The notes under the pieces are model-generated. The model was given only the letters and a program-made list of their open reading frames with translations, was not told where the DNA came from and did not search any database. Positions 51,303 through 60,731 of a stretch of 64,000 bases of DNA are shown piece after piece. Source of the DNA: UBA6627 sp965248675. GTDB taxonomy: Bacteria > Chloroflexota > Dehalococcoidia > UBA2979. Location of the stretch: positions 1,674,001 to 1,738,000 of the forward strand of contig CBDFJZ010000008.1 in assembly GCA_965248675.1 (NCBI GenBank), read 5' to 3'. The translations under genes were made by a program, and so were the position numbers. Positions within the stretch are counted from its first letter, which is position 1, and every line of letters begins with the position of its first letter.

Positions 51303-51935
51303 ATGAGGCAACGCAGAACACCGCGCGCCTCCGCCTGGCTCAACTCGCCGCGCGTCCTCGCGCTGTGCCTCGCCGCACTCGTGGCGTTGATTCCGGCTGT
51401 CGCCGGCGCGACGGAGGAGAAGGAAGGGATCGCAGCGCTCGGCATCAACCTACCGGGCCTGATCTCGAATTTGGTCAACTTCGCGATCCTGCTGTTCCTA
51501 CTGCGGCTGTTGCTCTGGAAGCCTATTCTGCGGATGCTCGACGAGCGGAAGCAGAAGATCGAAGAAGGCCTCCAGCGCTCCGAAGAGGCGGCTTCGCAGG
51601 CCGAGGCGAGCGAGGAAGAGGCGCGCCGCGTCATCGACGAGGCACGCGCCGAGGCGCGCGAAGCGACGGCGCGCGCCCAGGAAGCGGTCGCTCGACTGCG
51701 CGAGGAGCTCGAGGAGCAAGCCCGCCGCGAGGCCGATCAGATCGTCACCCGTGCCCGCGAGGAGATCGGCCTCGAGCGCGAGCAGGCGGTCCAGCAACTC
51801 CGCTCGGAGTTCGCCGATCTGACGATTCAGGCCGCCGAGCGCGTGGTTGGGCAGGCGATCGACCGGAACGCACACCAGCGACTGATCGATGAGGCGCTGG
51901 TCGAAGGCCGCTTCGGCCAGGACGGCAACAACTGA
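51303..51935 (+). CDS. atpF: ATP synthase F0 subunit b
   Basis: A 210-residue b subunit. A signal-peptide-like stretch (about residues 14-38, VLALCLAALVALIPAVAGA) precedes the real membrane helix (LPGLISNLVNFAILLFLLRLLLWKPIL) and a long Glu/Ala/Arg-rich coiled coil (65-190) that forms the peripheral stalk. It ends with AAERVVGQAIDRNAHQRLIDEAL. The ATG follows GAGGAGAGAGA. The extra N-terminal hydrophobic segment is like that of subunit c in this operon. Confidence 0.94.
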   Translation: MRQRRTPRASAWLNSPRVLALCLAALVALIPAVAGATEEKEGIAALGINLPGLISNLVNFAILLFLLRLLLWKPILRMLDERKQKIEEGLQRSEEAASQAEASEEEARRVIDEARAEAREATARAQEAVARLREELEEQARREADQIVTRAREEIGLEREQAVQQLRSEFADLTIQAAERVVGQAIDRNAHQRLIDEALVEGRFGQDGNN

Positions 51936-51958
51936 TGCCCGCGGTCGGGGAGTAGACG

Positions 51959-52504
51959 TTGGCCGGAGCACGCGAGATCGCTGGCCGCCGCTACGCGCTG
52001 GCCGCGATCGATATCGCACGCCAGGACGGCGACCTCGACGATTGGCTGGCTGCCGTCGAGACGCTCGAGGCGCTGACCGAGCGTCGCGAGTTCGTCAACG
52101 CGCTGCAGGCTGACGGCGTGACCGACGCGCAATTCACCGCGATCGTCCGGCAGGCACAGGCGGGAATCGGGGCGAAGCAGCTCAACCTGTTCCGGCTGCT
52201 GCGCCGCAAGTCGCGGCTTGCACTTGGACCCTCGATCGCGGCCTTCTACCGCGAGCTGCTCGATCAGGAACGGAACATCGCCCGCGCGACGGTCCGCACG
52301 GCGGTGGCGCTCGACGATGAGCGGCGCGCCTCGATCGAGCGACAGATCGCCGCGCAGACTGGCAAGCAGGTCGCCCTCGAGACCGTCGTTGACTCCGAGA
52401 TCCTCGGTGGTATGACCGTGCGGATCGACGATCGGCTCTACGACGCGTCGACGCGGACGCGACTGCGCAGTCTGAAACGAGAACTGGAGCGGGCGGCCCG
52501 CTAA
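51959..52504 (+). CDS. atpH: ATP synthase F1 subunit delta
   Basis: A 181-residue delta subunit that joins F1 to the peripheral stalk. It starts AGAREIAGRRYALAAIDIARQDG and has the C-terminal motif LETVVDSEILGGMTVRIDDRLYDASTRTRLRSLKREL (conserved GG). The TTG start is supported by GGGGAG 5-8 nt upstream and by alignment to the family start. Between atpF and atpA, 23 and 42 nt gaps. Confidence 0.93.
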   Translation: MAGAREIAGRRYALAAIDIARQDGDLDDWLAAVETLEALTERREFVNALQADGVTDAQFTAIVRQAQAGIGAKQLNLFRLLRRKSRLALGPSIAAFYRELLDQERNIARATVRTAVALDDERRASIERQIAAQTGKQVALETVVDSEILGGMTVRIDDRLYDASTRTRLRSLKRELERAAR

Positions 52505-52546
52505 CGGGCACCCGCGGCATCAAGGAAGCGCCCCAGGGGGACTCCG

Positions 52547-54076
52547 ATGGTCGTTCGAGCGGAAGAGATTGCCGCGATCCTGAAGCAGCAGATCGAGGGC
52601 TTCGACGCGGAGGCGGTCGAGGCGAGCGTCGGCACCGTGATCGTCGCCGGCGACGGCATCGCCGAGATTCACGGACTCGGCGAATGCATGTCCTCGGAGC
52701 TGCTCGAGTTCAGCTCAACCGACGAGGAAGGTCGTCAGGTCAGAGGGCTCGCGCTCAACCTCGAAGAGGAGACGGTCGGCGCGATCATCCTCGGTGACTA
52801 CGCCGCGGTGAAGGAGGGCGACGAGGTCCGCACGACCGGCACGGTCGCCTCGGTGCCGGTTGGCGACGCGCTGATCGGGCGTGTCGTGAACGCACTCGGC
52901 GATCCGATCGACGAGCGCGGTCCGATCAGTACCACCGAGTCGTACCCGGTGGAGCGCATCGCTCCGGACGTGGTGAGCCGCGTCCACGTCGATCAGCCGT
53001 TGCAGACCGGGGTGAAGTCAATCGACGCGATGATTCCGTTGGGGCGCGGCCAGCGCGAGCTGATCATCGGCGATCGCTCGATTGGTAAGAGCGCGATCGC
53101 CGTCGATGCGGTGATCAACCAGAAGGGCGGCGACGTCACTTGCGTCTACGTCGCTGTCGGCCAGAAGGACGCGAAGGTCGCGCAAACGGTGGCGATCTTC
53201 GACGACTACGGTGCGATGGATCACACCGTCGTCGTTTCCGCCTCGGCCGCCGAGTCCGCGGCACTCCAATACCTGGCGCCGTACGCGGGCGCCGCCATCG
53301 CCGAATTCTTCATGGCCCAGGGCAAGGACGTCCTGATCATCTACGACGACCTCTCGAAGCACGCCTGGGCATATCGCGAGGTCTCGTTGCTCCTCAAGCG
53401 CCCTCCCGGCCGCGAGGCCTACCCGGGCGATGTCTTCTACCTCCACTCGCGCCTGCTCGAACGAGCGGCGCGTGTGGACGAGGAGCACGGCGGTGGCTCG
53501 ATCACCGCGCTGCCGATCATCGAGACGCAGGCCGGCGACGTCTCGGCCTACATCCCGACCAACGTCATCTCAATTACCGACGGCCAGATCTTCCTTGAGT
53601 TGGACCTCTTCAACTCCGGTCAGCGGCCGGCGACCAACCCGGGGATCTCGGTCTCCCGCGTCGGTGGCGACGCGCAGACGAAGGCGATGAAGCAGGTCGC
53701 GGGCACGCTCCGTCTCGACCTCTCGCAGTACCGCGAACTGCAGGCCTTCGCGCAGTTCGGCACGGATGACCTGGACGCAGCGACGCGGCTCCAGCTGACG
53801 CGAGGCGATCGCCTGACCGAGCTCCTGAAGCAGCCGCAGTACCAGCCGCAAACGCTGGCGCAGCAGGTGTCGGTGCTCTACATGGGCGTCAACGGTCACC
53901 TGGACGACGTGCCGGTCGACAAGATCCAGGACCTGGGGAAGGCCTTCCACGAGTTCATGGCGGCGAACCATGCGGGCATCCTCGAGACGATCATGAACAC
54001 CGGCGAGCTGGACGACGACACCGAGGCGTCGCTGAAGGGCGCAATCGAAGAGTTCCTGGGCAGCGTCGCCTACTAG
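52547..54076 (+). CDS. atpA: ATP synthase F1 subunit alpha
   Basis: A 509-residue alpha subunit. The regulatory nucleotide site has a P-loop GDRSIGKSAI (usually GDRQTGKT), DAMIPLGRGQRELI, and the PGREAYPGDVFYLHSRLLERAA signature. Non-catalytic Arg-finger region ISVSRVGGDAQTKAMKQVAGTLRLDL is present. Normal length. The ATG is preceded by GGGGGA. The altered P-loop still fits GxxxxGK[S/T]. Confidence 0.97.
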   Translation: MVVRAEEIAAILKQQIEGFDAEAVEASVGTVIVAGDGIAEIHGLGECMSSELLEFSSTDEEGRQVRGLALNLEEETVGAIILGDYAAVKEGDEVRTTGTVASVPVGDALIGRVVNALGDPIDERGPISTTESYPVERIAPDVVSRVHVDQPLQTGVKSIDAMIPLGRGQRELIIGDRSIGKSAIAVDAVINQKGGDVTCVYVAVGQKDAKVAQTVAIFDDYGAMDHTVVVSASAAESAALQYLAPYAGAAIAEFFMAQGKDVLIIYDDLSKHAWAYREVSLLLKRPPGREAYPGDVFYLHSRLLERAARVDEEHGGGSITALPIIETQAGDVSAYIPTNVISITDGQIFLELDLFNSGQRPATNPGISVSRVGGDAQTKAMKQVAGTLRLDLSQYRELQAFAQFGTDDLDAATRLQLTRGDRLTELLKQPQYQPQTLAQQVSVLYMGVNGHLDDVPVDKIQDLGKAFHEFMAANHAGILETIMNTGELDDDTEASLKGAIEEFLGSVAY

Positions 54077-54117
54077 GCGCGGCCAGTACCTCGACGAGCG
54101 CAGGGAGCGGAGCGGGC

Positions 54118-55014
54118 ATGCCGGGTGGCGGAACCGTCCGAGCGATCAAGCAACGGATCAGCTCGGTCGAGAACACCTCCAAGGTCACGCGCGCGATGGA
54201 GCTGGTCGCGGCTTCGAAGATGCGCCGTGCGCAGGACCGCGCGCTCAGCGCCCGCCCCTACGCGACCCGGATGCGCGCCGTGCTCTCCCAGCTCTCCGGC
54301 TACGCGGGCCAGGCTGGTGAGGACGCCATGCACCCGCTGCTCGCGCAGCGCGAGATCAGAAACTTCGCGTTGATCCACATCACCTCGGACCGCGGCCTCG
54401 CCGGCGGACTGAACGCCAACATGAACCGCGCCAGCGCCTCGGTCACGCTCGAGCGCCAGCCCGAGGTCGACCAGGTCTCGGTCCTCTCGGTCGGCCGCAA
54501 GGGTCGCGACTTCTTCCGTCGCGCCGGCTTTCCGATGCTGGCGGAGTTCACCGAGCTAGGTGACTTCCCGAGCTCCTCGGACGTGCTGCCGATCGCGCGG
54601 ATCGTGATCGACGACTACTCGGCGGGGAACCTCGACCAGGTGTACATCGGGTTCCAGACCTTCGTGAACCCCGCCGTGCAACGCCCAACGATCCGCCAGA
54701 TCCTCCCGGTGCAGCCACCCGAAAGCGAAGACGGCGAGTCCGCGGCCCCGATCGACTTCATCTTCGAGCCATCACCCGAGGCGCTGCTGGAGACCTTGCT
54801 CCCTCGTTACGTGGAAATGCAGGTGTTCGAGGCGATCCTCGAGGCGCAGGCCTCGGAACAGTCGGCGCGAATGGTCGCGATGCGCCAGGCGACCGACGCG
54901 GCACAGGACATGGTCGCGGACCTCACGCTGACCTACAACAAGGCACGTCAGGAACTGATCACCGCCGAATTGCTCGACATCGTGGGCGGCAAGGCCGCCC
55001 TGGAACAGGGCTAA
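54118..55014 (+). CDS. atpG: ATP synthase F1 subunit gamma
   Basis: A 298-residue gamma subunit, the central rotor. N-terminal coiled coil IKQRISSVENTSKVTRAMELVAASKMRRAQDRA and C-terminal partner helix MVAMRQATDAAQDMVADLTLTYNKARQELITAELLDIVGGKAAL; both are standard. A TSDRGLAGGLNANMNR segment is typical of the family. Follows atpA by 41 nt and precedes atpD by 21 nt. Confidence 0.96.
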   Translation: MPGGGTVRAIKQRISSVENTSKVTRAMELVAASKMRRAQDRALSARPYATRMRAVLSQLSGYAGQAGEDAMHPLLAQREIRNFALIHITSDRGLAGGLNANMNRASASVTLERQPEVDQVSVLSVGRKGRDFFRRAGFPMLAEFTELGDFPSSSDVLPIARIVIDDYSAGNLDQVYIGFQTFVNPAVQRPTIRQILPVQPPESEDGESAAPIDFIFEPSPEALLETLLPRYVEMQVFEAILEAQASEQSARMVAMRQATDAAQDMVADLTLTYNKARQELITAELLDIVGGKAALEQG

Positions 55015-55035
55015 CCGGCTCGGTTGGAGGCAGAG

Positions 55036-56439
55036 ATGGCATCAGGCACCGTACGTCGCGTGATCGGCACCGTCGTCGACGTTGAGTTTCCTTCGGGCGA
55101 TCTGCCCGCGTTGTTCAACGCCGTCAACATCGACATGAACGGCGAAACCCTGGTCACCGAGGTGCAGCAGCACCTCGGCAACAACTGGGTCCGCTGCCTC
55201 GCGCTCGACGCGACAGAAGGCCTCCGCCGCGGCTCGCCCGCCGAAGACACCGGCAGCGCGATTACCGTACCGGTCGGGCCGAACACCCTCGGCCGCATCT
55301 TCAATGTGATCGGCGATCCGCTGGACCCCGGCGAGGCGATTCCCGAAGACCAGCTTCGCTGGCCGATCCACCGCTCGCCCCCCGCCTACGCCGAGCAGGA
55401 GACGCAGACCGCGATCCTCGAGACCGGCGTCAAGGTGATCGACTTGATCACTCCGCTGCCGCGAGGAGGCAAGGTCGGCCTCTTCGGCGGCGCCGGCACC
55501 GGCAAGACGGTGACCAACACCGAGCTGATCCGGAACCTCGCCGCCGAGCACGGCGGCCTCTCCGTCTTCGCCGGCGTCGGCGAGCGCTCGCGCGAGGGCA
55601 ATGACCTCTGGCACGAGATGCAGCAGTACGGCGTACTCGACAAGACCGCGCTCGTCTACGGCCAGATGAACGAGCCGCCCGGCGTGCGCCTCCGCATCGC
55701 TCTCACCGGCCTCACGATGGCCGAGTACTTCCGCGACGAGGAAGGCCGCGACGTCCTGCTCTTCGTCGACAACATCTACCGCTACACGCTCGCCGGCATG
55801 GAGGTGTCAGCCCTCCTCGGCCGGATGCCCTCCGCCGTCGGCTACCAGCCCACGCTGGCGACCGAGGTCGGCGAGCTGGAAGAGCGCATCACCTCCACCA
55901 AGAAGGGCGCGATCACTTCGTTCCAGGCGATCTACGTCCCGGCGGACGACTACACCGACCCCGGTGTGGCCACGACCTTCGGCCACCTCGACGCCACCGT
56001 CACGCTCGACCGCGCGCTCGTCGAGCAGGGCCTGTTCCCGGCGATCAATCCGCTCACCTCCAACAGCCGGATCCTTGATCCGGCGGTCGTCGGCCAGGAG
56101 CACTACGACGTCGCCCAGGGCGTCCTCGGAACACTCCAGAGATACAAGGATCTACAGGACATCATCGCCATCCTCGGCATCGAGGAGCTGTCCGATGAGG
56201 ACCGCCAGACCGTCGCCCGCGCGCGCCGGATCCAGCGTTTCCTCTCACAACCCATGTTCGTCGCCGAGCAGTTCACCGGCCGCGCCGGCGAGTACGTATC
56301 GATTCCCGACACGGTCCGCGGCTTCAAGGCGATCCTCGAGGGCGAGCACGACGATCTGCCGGAGCAGGCGTTCTACATGATCGGCGCCGTCGAGCAGGCC
56401 GTTGAGAAGGCGTCCGAGATGGCCGGAGTCGGGGAATAG
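55036..56439 (+). CDS. atpD: ATP synthase F1 subunit beta
   Basis: A 467-residue catalytic subunit. Walker A GGAGTGKTV (about 157-165), GERSREGNDLWHEM with the catalytic Glu, Walker B DVLLFVDNIYRYTLAG (usually FIDNIFRFTQAG), and the ALLGRMPSAVGYQPTLATEVGELEERITS signature. The ATG follows GGAGGCAGAG; the TTG four codons upstream is less likely. Normal length. Confidence 0.97.
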   Translation: MASGTVRRVIGTVVDVEFPSGDLPALFNAVNIDMNGETLVTEVQQHLGNNWVRCLALDATEGLRRGSPAEDTGSAITVPVGPNTLGRIFNVIGDPLDPGEAIPEDQLRWPIHRSPPAYAEQETQTAILETGVKVIDLITPLPRGGKVGLFGGAGTGKTVTNTELIRNLAAEHGGLSVFAGVGERSREGNDLWHEMQQYGVLDKTALVYGQMNEPPGVRLRIALTGLTMAEYFRDEEGRDVLLFVDNIYRYTLAGMEVSALLGRMPSAVGYQPTLATEVGELEERITSTKKGAITSFQAIYVPADDYTDPGVATTFGHLDATVTLDRALVEQGLFPAINPLTSNSRILDPAVVGQEHYDVAQGVLGTLQRYKDLQDIIAILGIEELSDEDRQTVARARRIQRFLSQPMFVAEQFTGRAGEYVSIPDTVRGFKAILEGEHDDLPEQAFYMIGAVEQAVEKASEMAGVGE

Positions 56440-56462
56440 GTCGAGCTGAGAGAGATAGCACC

Positions 56463-56909
56463 GTGCCGCTCAAGCTTTCCATCGTCACCGCCGATCGCAC
56501 CGTCCTCGAGCGCGACGACGTCTCGCGCCTCGTGGTCCCGGGCGCCGAGGGGCAGCTGACGTTGCTGCCGAGTCACGCGGCGCTGATGACGAGCCTGGCG
56601 ATCGGCGAGATGCTCGCGTACACCCCGGACGGCATGGAGCCAATCGCGGTCCACGGCGGCTTCCTCCAGATCGCCAGCGACGAGGTAAGCGTGCTAGCCG
56701 ACGCCGCCGAGCACGCCGACGACATCAACGAGGAACGCGCCGGCGCTGCTCGCGAACGCGCCGAGGAACGCATGGCCGGTCGCACCGAGGGCATCGGCGA
56801 AGGCCAGTTCGACCTGCTGCGTGCGCAACTGGCGACCCAACGCTCGCTGCTCCGCATCCGGGTCCGCCGTCGCACGCACGGAGCCGGCGTCCCCTCAGCA
56901 CGCGCCTAA
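56463..56909 (+). CDS. atpC: ATP synthase F1 subunit epsilon
   Basis: A 148-residue epsilon subunit, the last gene of the operon. LKLSIVTADRTVLERDDVSRLVVPGAEGQLTLLPSHAALMTSL is the standard beta-sandwich start, and a helical C terminus (about 85-140) follows, which regulates ATPase activity. GTG start. The stop overlaps by 4 nt the 3' end of the convergent DNA ligase gene, so no separate terminator fits between them. Confidence 0.95.
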   Translation: MPLKLSIVTADRTVLERDDVSRLVVPGAEGQLTLLPSHAALMTSLAIGEMLAYTPDGMEPIAVHGGFLQIASDEVSVLADAAEHADDINEERAGAARERAEERMAGRTEGIGEGQFDLLRAQLATQRSLLRIRVRRRTHGAGVPSARA

Positions 56910-57940
56910 CGCGCGAGCACAGCCTTGAGGCCGATCCCGCTCCTTCGGTCGAGCTGGCTGATCGCGCACTCCTTGGGATCCTTGTCGGGTCGCCAGCGGA
57001 GGAACCGGCTCGCGTGTCGGAAGCGTTGCCCGCTGACCTGGTCGTGGCTCACCTCCATCACCACGACTGGCTGCACGGGCACCCAGTTGGTCGTCCGCTG
57101 CGCCGACCAGCGGTGTTCCTGCTCCGGCTTGCGGGCCTCTTCGCCGAAGCTCGCGTCGGTCTCCAGGGCGCTGAACCGCCCCAGCATCGCGGTGCGGTCA
57201 GCTTCGCTGAACGAGGAGCAGTGGCCGATGAAGTGCAGCTGCGCGGCGTCGTCGTACATCCCGAGCAGCAGCGCGCCGACCTTGTCGCCGCCCTTGTGCA
57301 GCCGGTAGCCGCCGACCACGACGTCGACCGTGTGGCGTTGTTTGATCTTCAGCATCCGCCGCTCGCCCGGCTCGTAACGGTCGTCCAGTCGCTTCGCGAC
57401 GATGCCGTCGCAGCCAGCGGCCTCGAACTCCTCGAACCAGCGCCGGGCCAGCTCCAGATCGGGGGTCGCGGGGGTGAGGTGCCAGGCTGGCGAGGAGGCG
57501 GAGAGCTCGTCCAGCAACGGCAGCAACGCCTCGCGGCGCGCCGCGTAGGGTGTCGCCATCAGGTCTTCGCCACGCAGCGCGAGGACGTCGAACGCGATCA
57601 GCTCCGCGGGGGTCTCCCGGGAGAGCTTCGTGATCCTCGAGTCTGCCGGGTGGATTCGCTGCGACAGGGCCTCGAAGTCCAGCGTGCCGTCCGTGACGAC
57701 GACGACTTCACAGTCGACGACCGTGCCAGCGGGGAGCGCGAGCAGCGCCGGCGTCAGCTCCGGGAAGTAGCGCAGTAGCGGTCGCGCGTTCCGCGAATCG
57801 AGGCGCGGCTCGCCGCTCCACACGAGGGCGCGGAACCCGTCCCACTTCGGCTCGAATGCCCAGCCATCGTCGCGCGGGAACGCCTCGCGAACCCGCGCTT
57901 CCATCGGCTTGATCGGCGGTCGGATCGGCCACTCACTCAT
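56906..57940 (-). CDS. ATP-dependent DNA ligase
   Basis: A 344-residue ligase of the ATP-dependent (LigC/LigD ligase-domain) type. Active-site Lys32 in EPKWDGFRAL, motif III VDCEVVVV, motif IV FEAAGCDGIVAK, motif V MLKIKQRHTVDVVVGGY and the OB-fold part with RFRHASRFLRWRPDK. It has no polymerase or nuclease domain and no Ku gene is near, so it may act in a repair pathway or be paired with distant genes. The ATG follows the divergent murA region. Converges on atpC. Confidence 0.93.
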   Translation of the reverse strand: MSEWPIRPPIKPMEARVREAFPRDDGWAFEPKWDGFRALVWSGEPRLDSRNARPLLRYFPELTPALLALPAGTVVDCEVVVVTDGTLDFEALSQRIHPADSRITKLSRETPAELIAFDVLALRGEDLMATPYAARREALLPLLDELSASSPAWHLTPATPDLELARRWFEEFEAAGCDGIVAKRLDDRYEPGERRMLKIKQRHTVDVVVGGYRLHKGGDKVGALLLGMYDDAAQLHFIGHCSSFSEADRTAMLGRFSALETDASFGEEARKPEQEHRWSAQRTTNWVPVQPVVVMEVSHDQVSGQRFRHASRFLRWRPDKDPKECAISQLDRRSGIGLKAVLAR

Positions 57941-58071
57941 GGGGCCAACCCTAATCGAGGTTGCGAGCCCGGCGCGCCTTCGGCGCTCAACGACCCTTTC
58001 GGGGCTGGGCGCGCACCGCCTCGAGGGGTGGATATCGCGTGGGACTACGACCGCGCGTATCGTTGGGACTG

Positions 58072-59325
58072 ATGAGCGAGCGCCTCGTGATCCGCGGCGG
58101 GCGGCCCCTGCAGGGCGATGTCGCCGTCTCCGGATCGAAGAACGCGGCGCTCTACACGCTGGCGGCAGGGCTGCTGTCCGCCGAGCCCGTCACCATTCGC
58201 CACGTCCCCGAGATCGCCGACGTCGGCGAGATGGCCGACGTGTGCCGCTCGCTGGGGGCGCAGGTCGAGCTCGATGGCACGACCGTGCAGATGCAGGCGC
58301 GCGAGTTCAGCGCGACGTCTCCGCCCGTCGAGCAGGTGATGGCGTTGCGCGCGTCGTTCCTGGTGATGGGGCCGGTGCTCGCGCGGGTGGGCGAGGCCGG
58401 CTGTGCGTCGCCGGGGGGCGACGTGATCGGCGTGCGCCCGCTGGACGTGCACCTGGCCGGGTTCCGCGCGCTGGGCGCCGAGGTGGAGCGCGACGGGGCC
58501 GAGTGGGTGGCGCGCGCCGCGCGGCTGACTGGTACGCGGATCTTCCTCGATTACCCGTCGGTCCTGGGGACGGTGAACGTGATGTTCGCGGCGGCGCTGG
58601 CGGACGGGACGACGACGATCGTGAACGCGGCGGCGGAGCCCGAGGTGGCGATGGCGGCCTCGATGCTGAACGCGATGGGCGCCCGAGTCAGTGGCCACGG
58701 CACGGCGATCATGACCATCGAGGGCGTCGAGGACATGCACGGCGCGGACTTCGATGTGATTCCCGATCGGATCGAAGCGGGGACGTACCTGCTGGCCGGG
58801 GTCGCGACCGGCGGCGACCTGACGGTCACGAACGCGGCGCCGGCGGACATGGACTCGCTGCTGACGAAGTTCCGTGAGCTGGATGCGGAGATCGAGATTG
58901 GCGAAGGCGCCGGCGTGCGGGTGTCCTGCCCGCGTCCGCTGAGGCCGATCCAGGTTCAGGCCGTGCCCTACCCGGGGTTTCCGACTGATCTGCACGCTCC
59001 GATGGCGGCCGCGCTGACCCAGGTGCCGGGTGTTTCGACGATTCACGAGCGCGTGTTCGACAACCGCACGCTCTATGTCGGCGAGCTGCGGAATCTCGGC
59101 GCGCGGATCATCACCGGTGGCCAGACGGTGATCGTCGAGGGTGGCAGCCGGCTCAGTGGCGCGGTCGTGCGCGCGCTCGACATCCGTGCCGGCGCGGCGG
59201 TGGTGATCGCCGGGCTCGCCGCCGACGGAGAGACGCAGGTGAGCGGGATCGACCACCTCGATCGCGGGTACGCGCACCTCGCGGAGCGGCTGTGCGCGGT
59301 GGGTGCGGACGTGGAGCGCGCCTGA
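58072..59325 (+). CDS. murA: UDP-N-acetylglucosamine 1-carboxyvinyltransferase with Asp at the fosfomycin site
   Basis: A 417-residue MurA, first committed step of peptidoglycan synthesis (PEP plus UDP-GlcNAc). Substrate Lys in VSGSKNAALY (Lys23), RASFLVMGPVLARVG, and GTVNVMFAAALADGTTTI are family motifs. The loop that normally holds the catalytic Cys reads ASPGGD with Asp117, the residue found in mycobacteria and chlamydiae and linked with intrinsic fosfomycin resistance. The ATG lies 8 nt after TATCGT with no clear Shine-Dalgarno, so a leaderless message is likely. Upstream in-frame sequence (from 57961) is not homologous and is left out. Confidence 0.95.
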   Translation: MSERLVIRGGRPLQGDVAVSGSKNAALYTLAAGLLSAEPVTIRHVPEIADVGEMADVCRSLGAQVELDGTTVQMQAREFSATSPPVEQVMALRASFLVMGPVLARVGEAGCASPGGDVIGVRPLDVHLAGFRALGAEVERDGAEWVARAARLTGTRIFLDYPSVLGTVNVMFAAALADGTTTIVNAAAEPEVAMAASMLNAMGARVSGHGTAIMTIEGVEDMHGADFDVIPDRIEAGTYLLAGVATGGDLTVTNAAPADMDSLLTKFRELDAEIEIGEGAGVRVSCPRPLRPIQVQAVPYPGFPTDLHAPMAAALTQVPGVSTIHERVFDNRTLYVGELRNLGARIITGGQTVIVEGGSRLSGAVVRALDIRAGAAVVIAGLAADGETQVSGIDHLDRGYAHLAERLCAVGADVERA

Positions 59326-59424
59326 TCGAGCGCCCGTGCTGACGAGGCGCTACGCTGGCGCTACCCCAGCCTGAGTGAGCCTGCAGCAGCGAGGGACCAC
59401 GGCGTGTGACGCCGGCGGTGAACG

Positions 59425-60462
59425 ATGTTCGCGAAGCGAATTGGGATCGACCTCGGGACGGCGAACGTGCTCGTGCACGAGCAGGGTCGCGGCGTGGTGC
59501 TGGACGAGCCGGCGGTCGTGGCGATCACGGAGCGGGACAATACCGTGGTCGCCGTCGGCAACGAGGCGCGCGCGATGATCGGTCGCCACCCGGGCACGAT
59601 CCAGGTGATCCGTCCGATGCGCGACGGGGTGATCGCCGACTACCTGATCACCGAGGCGATGCTTCGCTACTTCATCAGCCGCGTGGTCGGGCGGTTCAAC
59701 CCGATCCGGCCGGAGGTGATGATCTGCGTCCCGGTCGGCGTGACCGGGGTGGAGCGACGCGCCGTCCGCGACGCCGCCGAGGCGGCTGGCGCGCGGCGGC
59801 CGGCGCATCTGATCCCAGAGCCGCTCGCGGCAGCGATCGGGGCGGAGATTCCGGTCGGATCTGCACGCGGCCACATGATCGTCGATATCGGCGGTGGCCG
59901 CACCGAGGCGGCCGTGATCTCGATGTTCGGGATCGTCGCGAGCGAGTCGGTGCGAGTGGCCGGTGACCGCTTCGACGATGAGATCGCGCAGCACGTCAAA
60001 CGGCGGCACAACCTGCTGATCGGCGAGCGCACGGCCGAGGAGCTGAAGACGGCGATCGGCGCGGCGCTGCCCGACGAGCACGATGATCCGGCGGCGCAGG
60101 TCCGTGGCCGGGACCAGATCACGGGGCTGCCGCGGACGATCGCGGTCAGCGCGAGCGAGGTGACGCACGCGATCCAGGATCAGCTCGGGGTGATCGTTCA
60201 GACGGTGCGCCGGGTGCTGGAGCGGACGCCGCCCGAGCTGGCCTCGGACGTGATCGATCGCGGGATCGTGCTGACCGGTGGCGGGGCGCTGCTGCGCCGG
60301 CTGGACGCGCTGATTCGGTACGAGACGGGCGTGCCGGTGCACCTGGCGGACGAGCCGCTGACCTGCATCGCGCAGGGGGCGGGGGCGGCGCTCGACTACA
60401 TCGAGGTAATCGAGCGGGCGTTGCCGACCGAGGAGGAGTCGCTGATCGGGGAGGGGCGGTAG
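59425..60462 (+). CDS. mreB: MreB-family rod-shape actin homologue
   Basis: A 345-residue actin-fold ATPase. Phosphate-1 IGIDLGTANVLVHEQG, adenosine region MIVDIGGGRTEAAVISM, phosphate-2 and the C-terminal GIVLTGGGALLRRLDALI are all MreB/Mbl motifs. It directs lateral cell-wall synthesis and cell shape. ATG start. About 100 nt downstream of murA, so the two are likely cotranscribed. mreC/mreD are not adjacent. Confidence 0.93.
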   Translation: MFAKRIGIDLGTANVLVHEQGRGVVLDEPAVVAITERDNTVVAVGNEARAMIGRHPGTIQVIRPMRDGVIADYLITEAMLRYFISRVVGRFNPIRPEVMICVPVGVTGVERRAVRDAAEAAGARRPAHLIPEPLAAAIGAEIPVGSARGHMIVDIGGGRTEAAVISMFGIVASESVRVAGDRFDDEIAQHVKRRHNLLIGERTAEELKTAIGAALPDEHDDPAAQVRGRDQITGLPRTIAVSASEVTHAIQDQLGVIVQTVRRVLERTPPELASDVIDRGIVLTGGGALLRRLDALIRYETGVPVHLADEPLTCIAQGAGAALDYIEVIERALPTEEESLIGEGR

Positions 60463-60731
60463 GGGTCGCTCGCGCCTCCGCGGCGATCCGACCGATCGCG
60501 ACATGGCCGGGCGCGACCACCGCCCAGTGGCGGGCACGCTGATGCTTCCTGGATCTGGCGGCGCGGTGTTCGTCAACCGCCGCAAGTGTGCGCGAGCAGG
60601 TTCACCGCGTGTCGAGGCTCGACCGGTCAGCGCAGGCTCGAGGATGTTAGATCTAGACCTGCACAGCGGGCGGACACGACATGAGGGGGACGCTCGGAGC
60701 GGGCAAATGCGATCCGCCGAGCGCACCGCGT

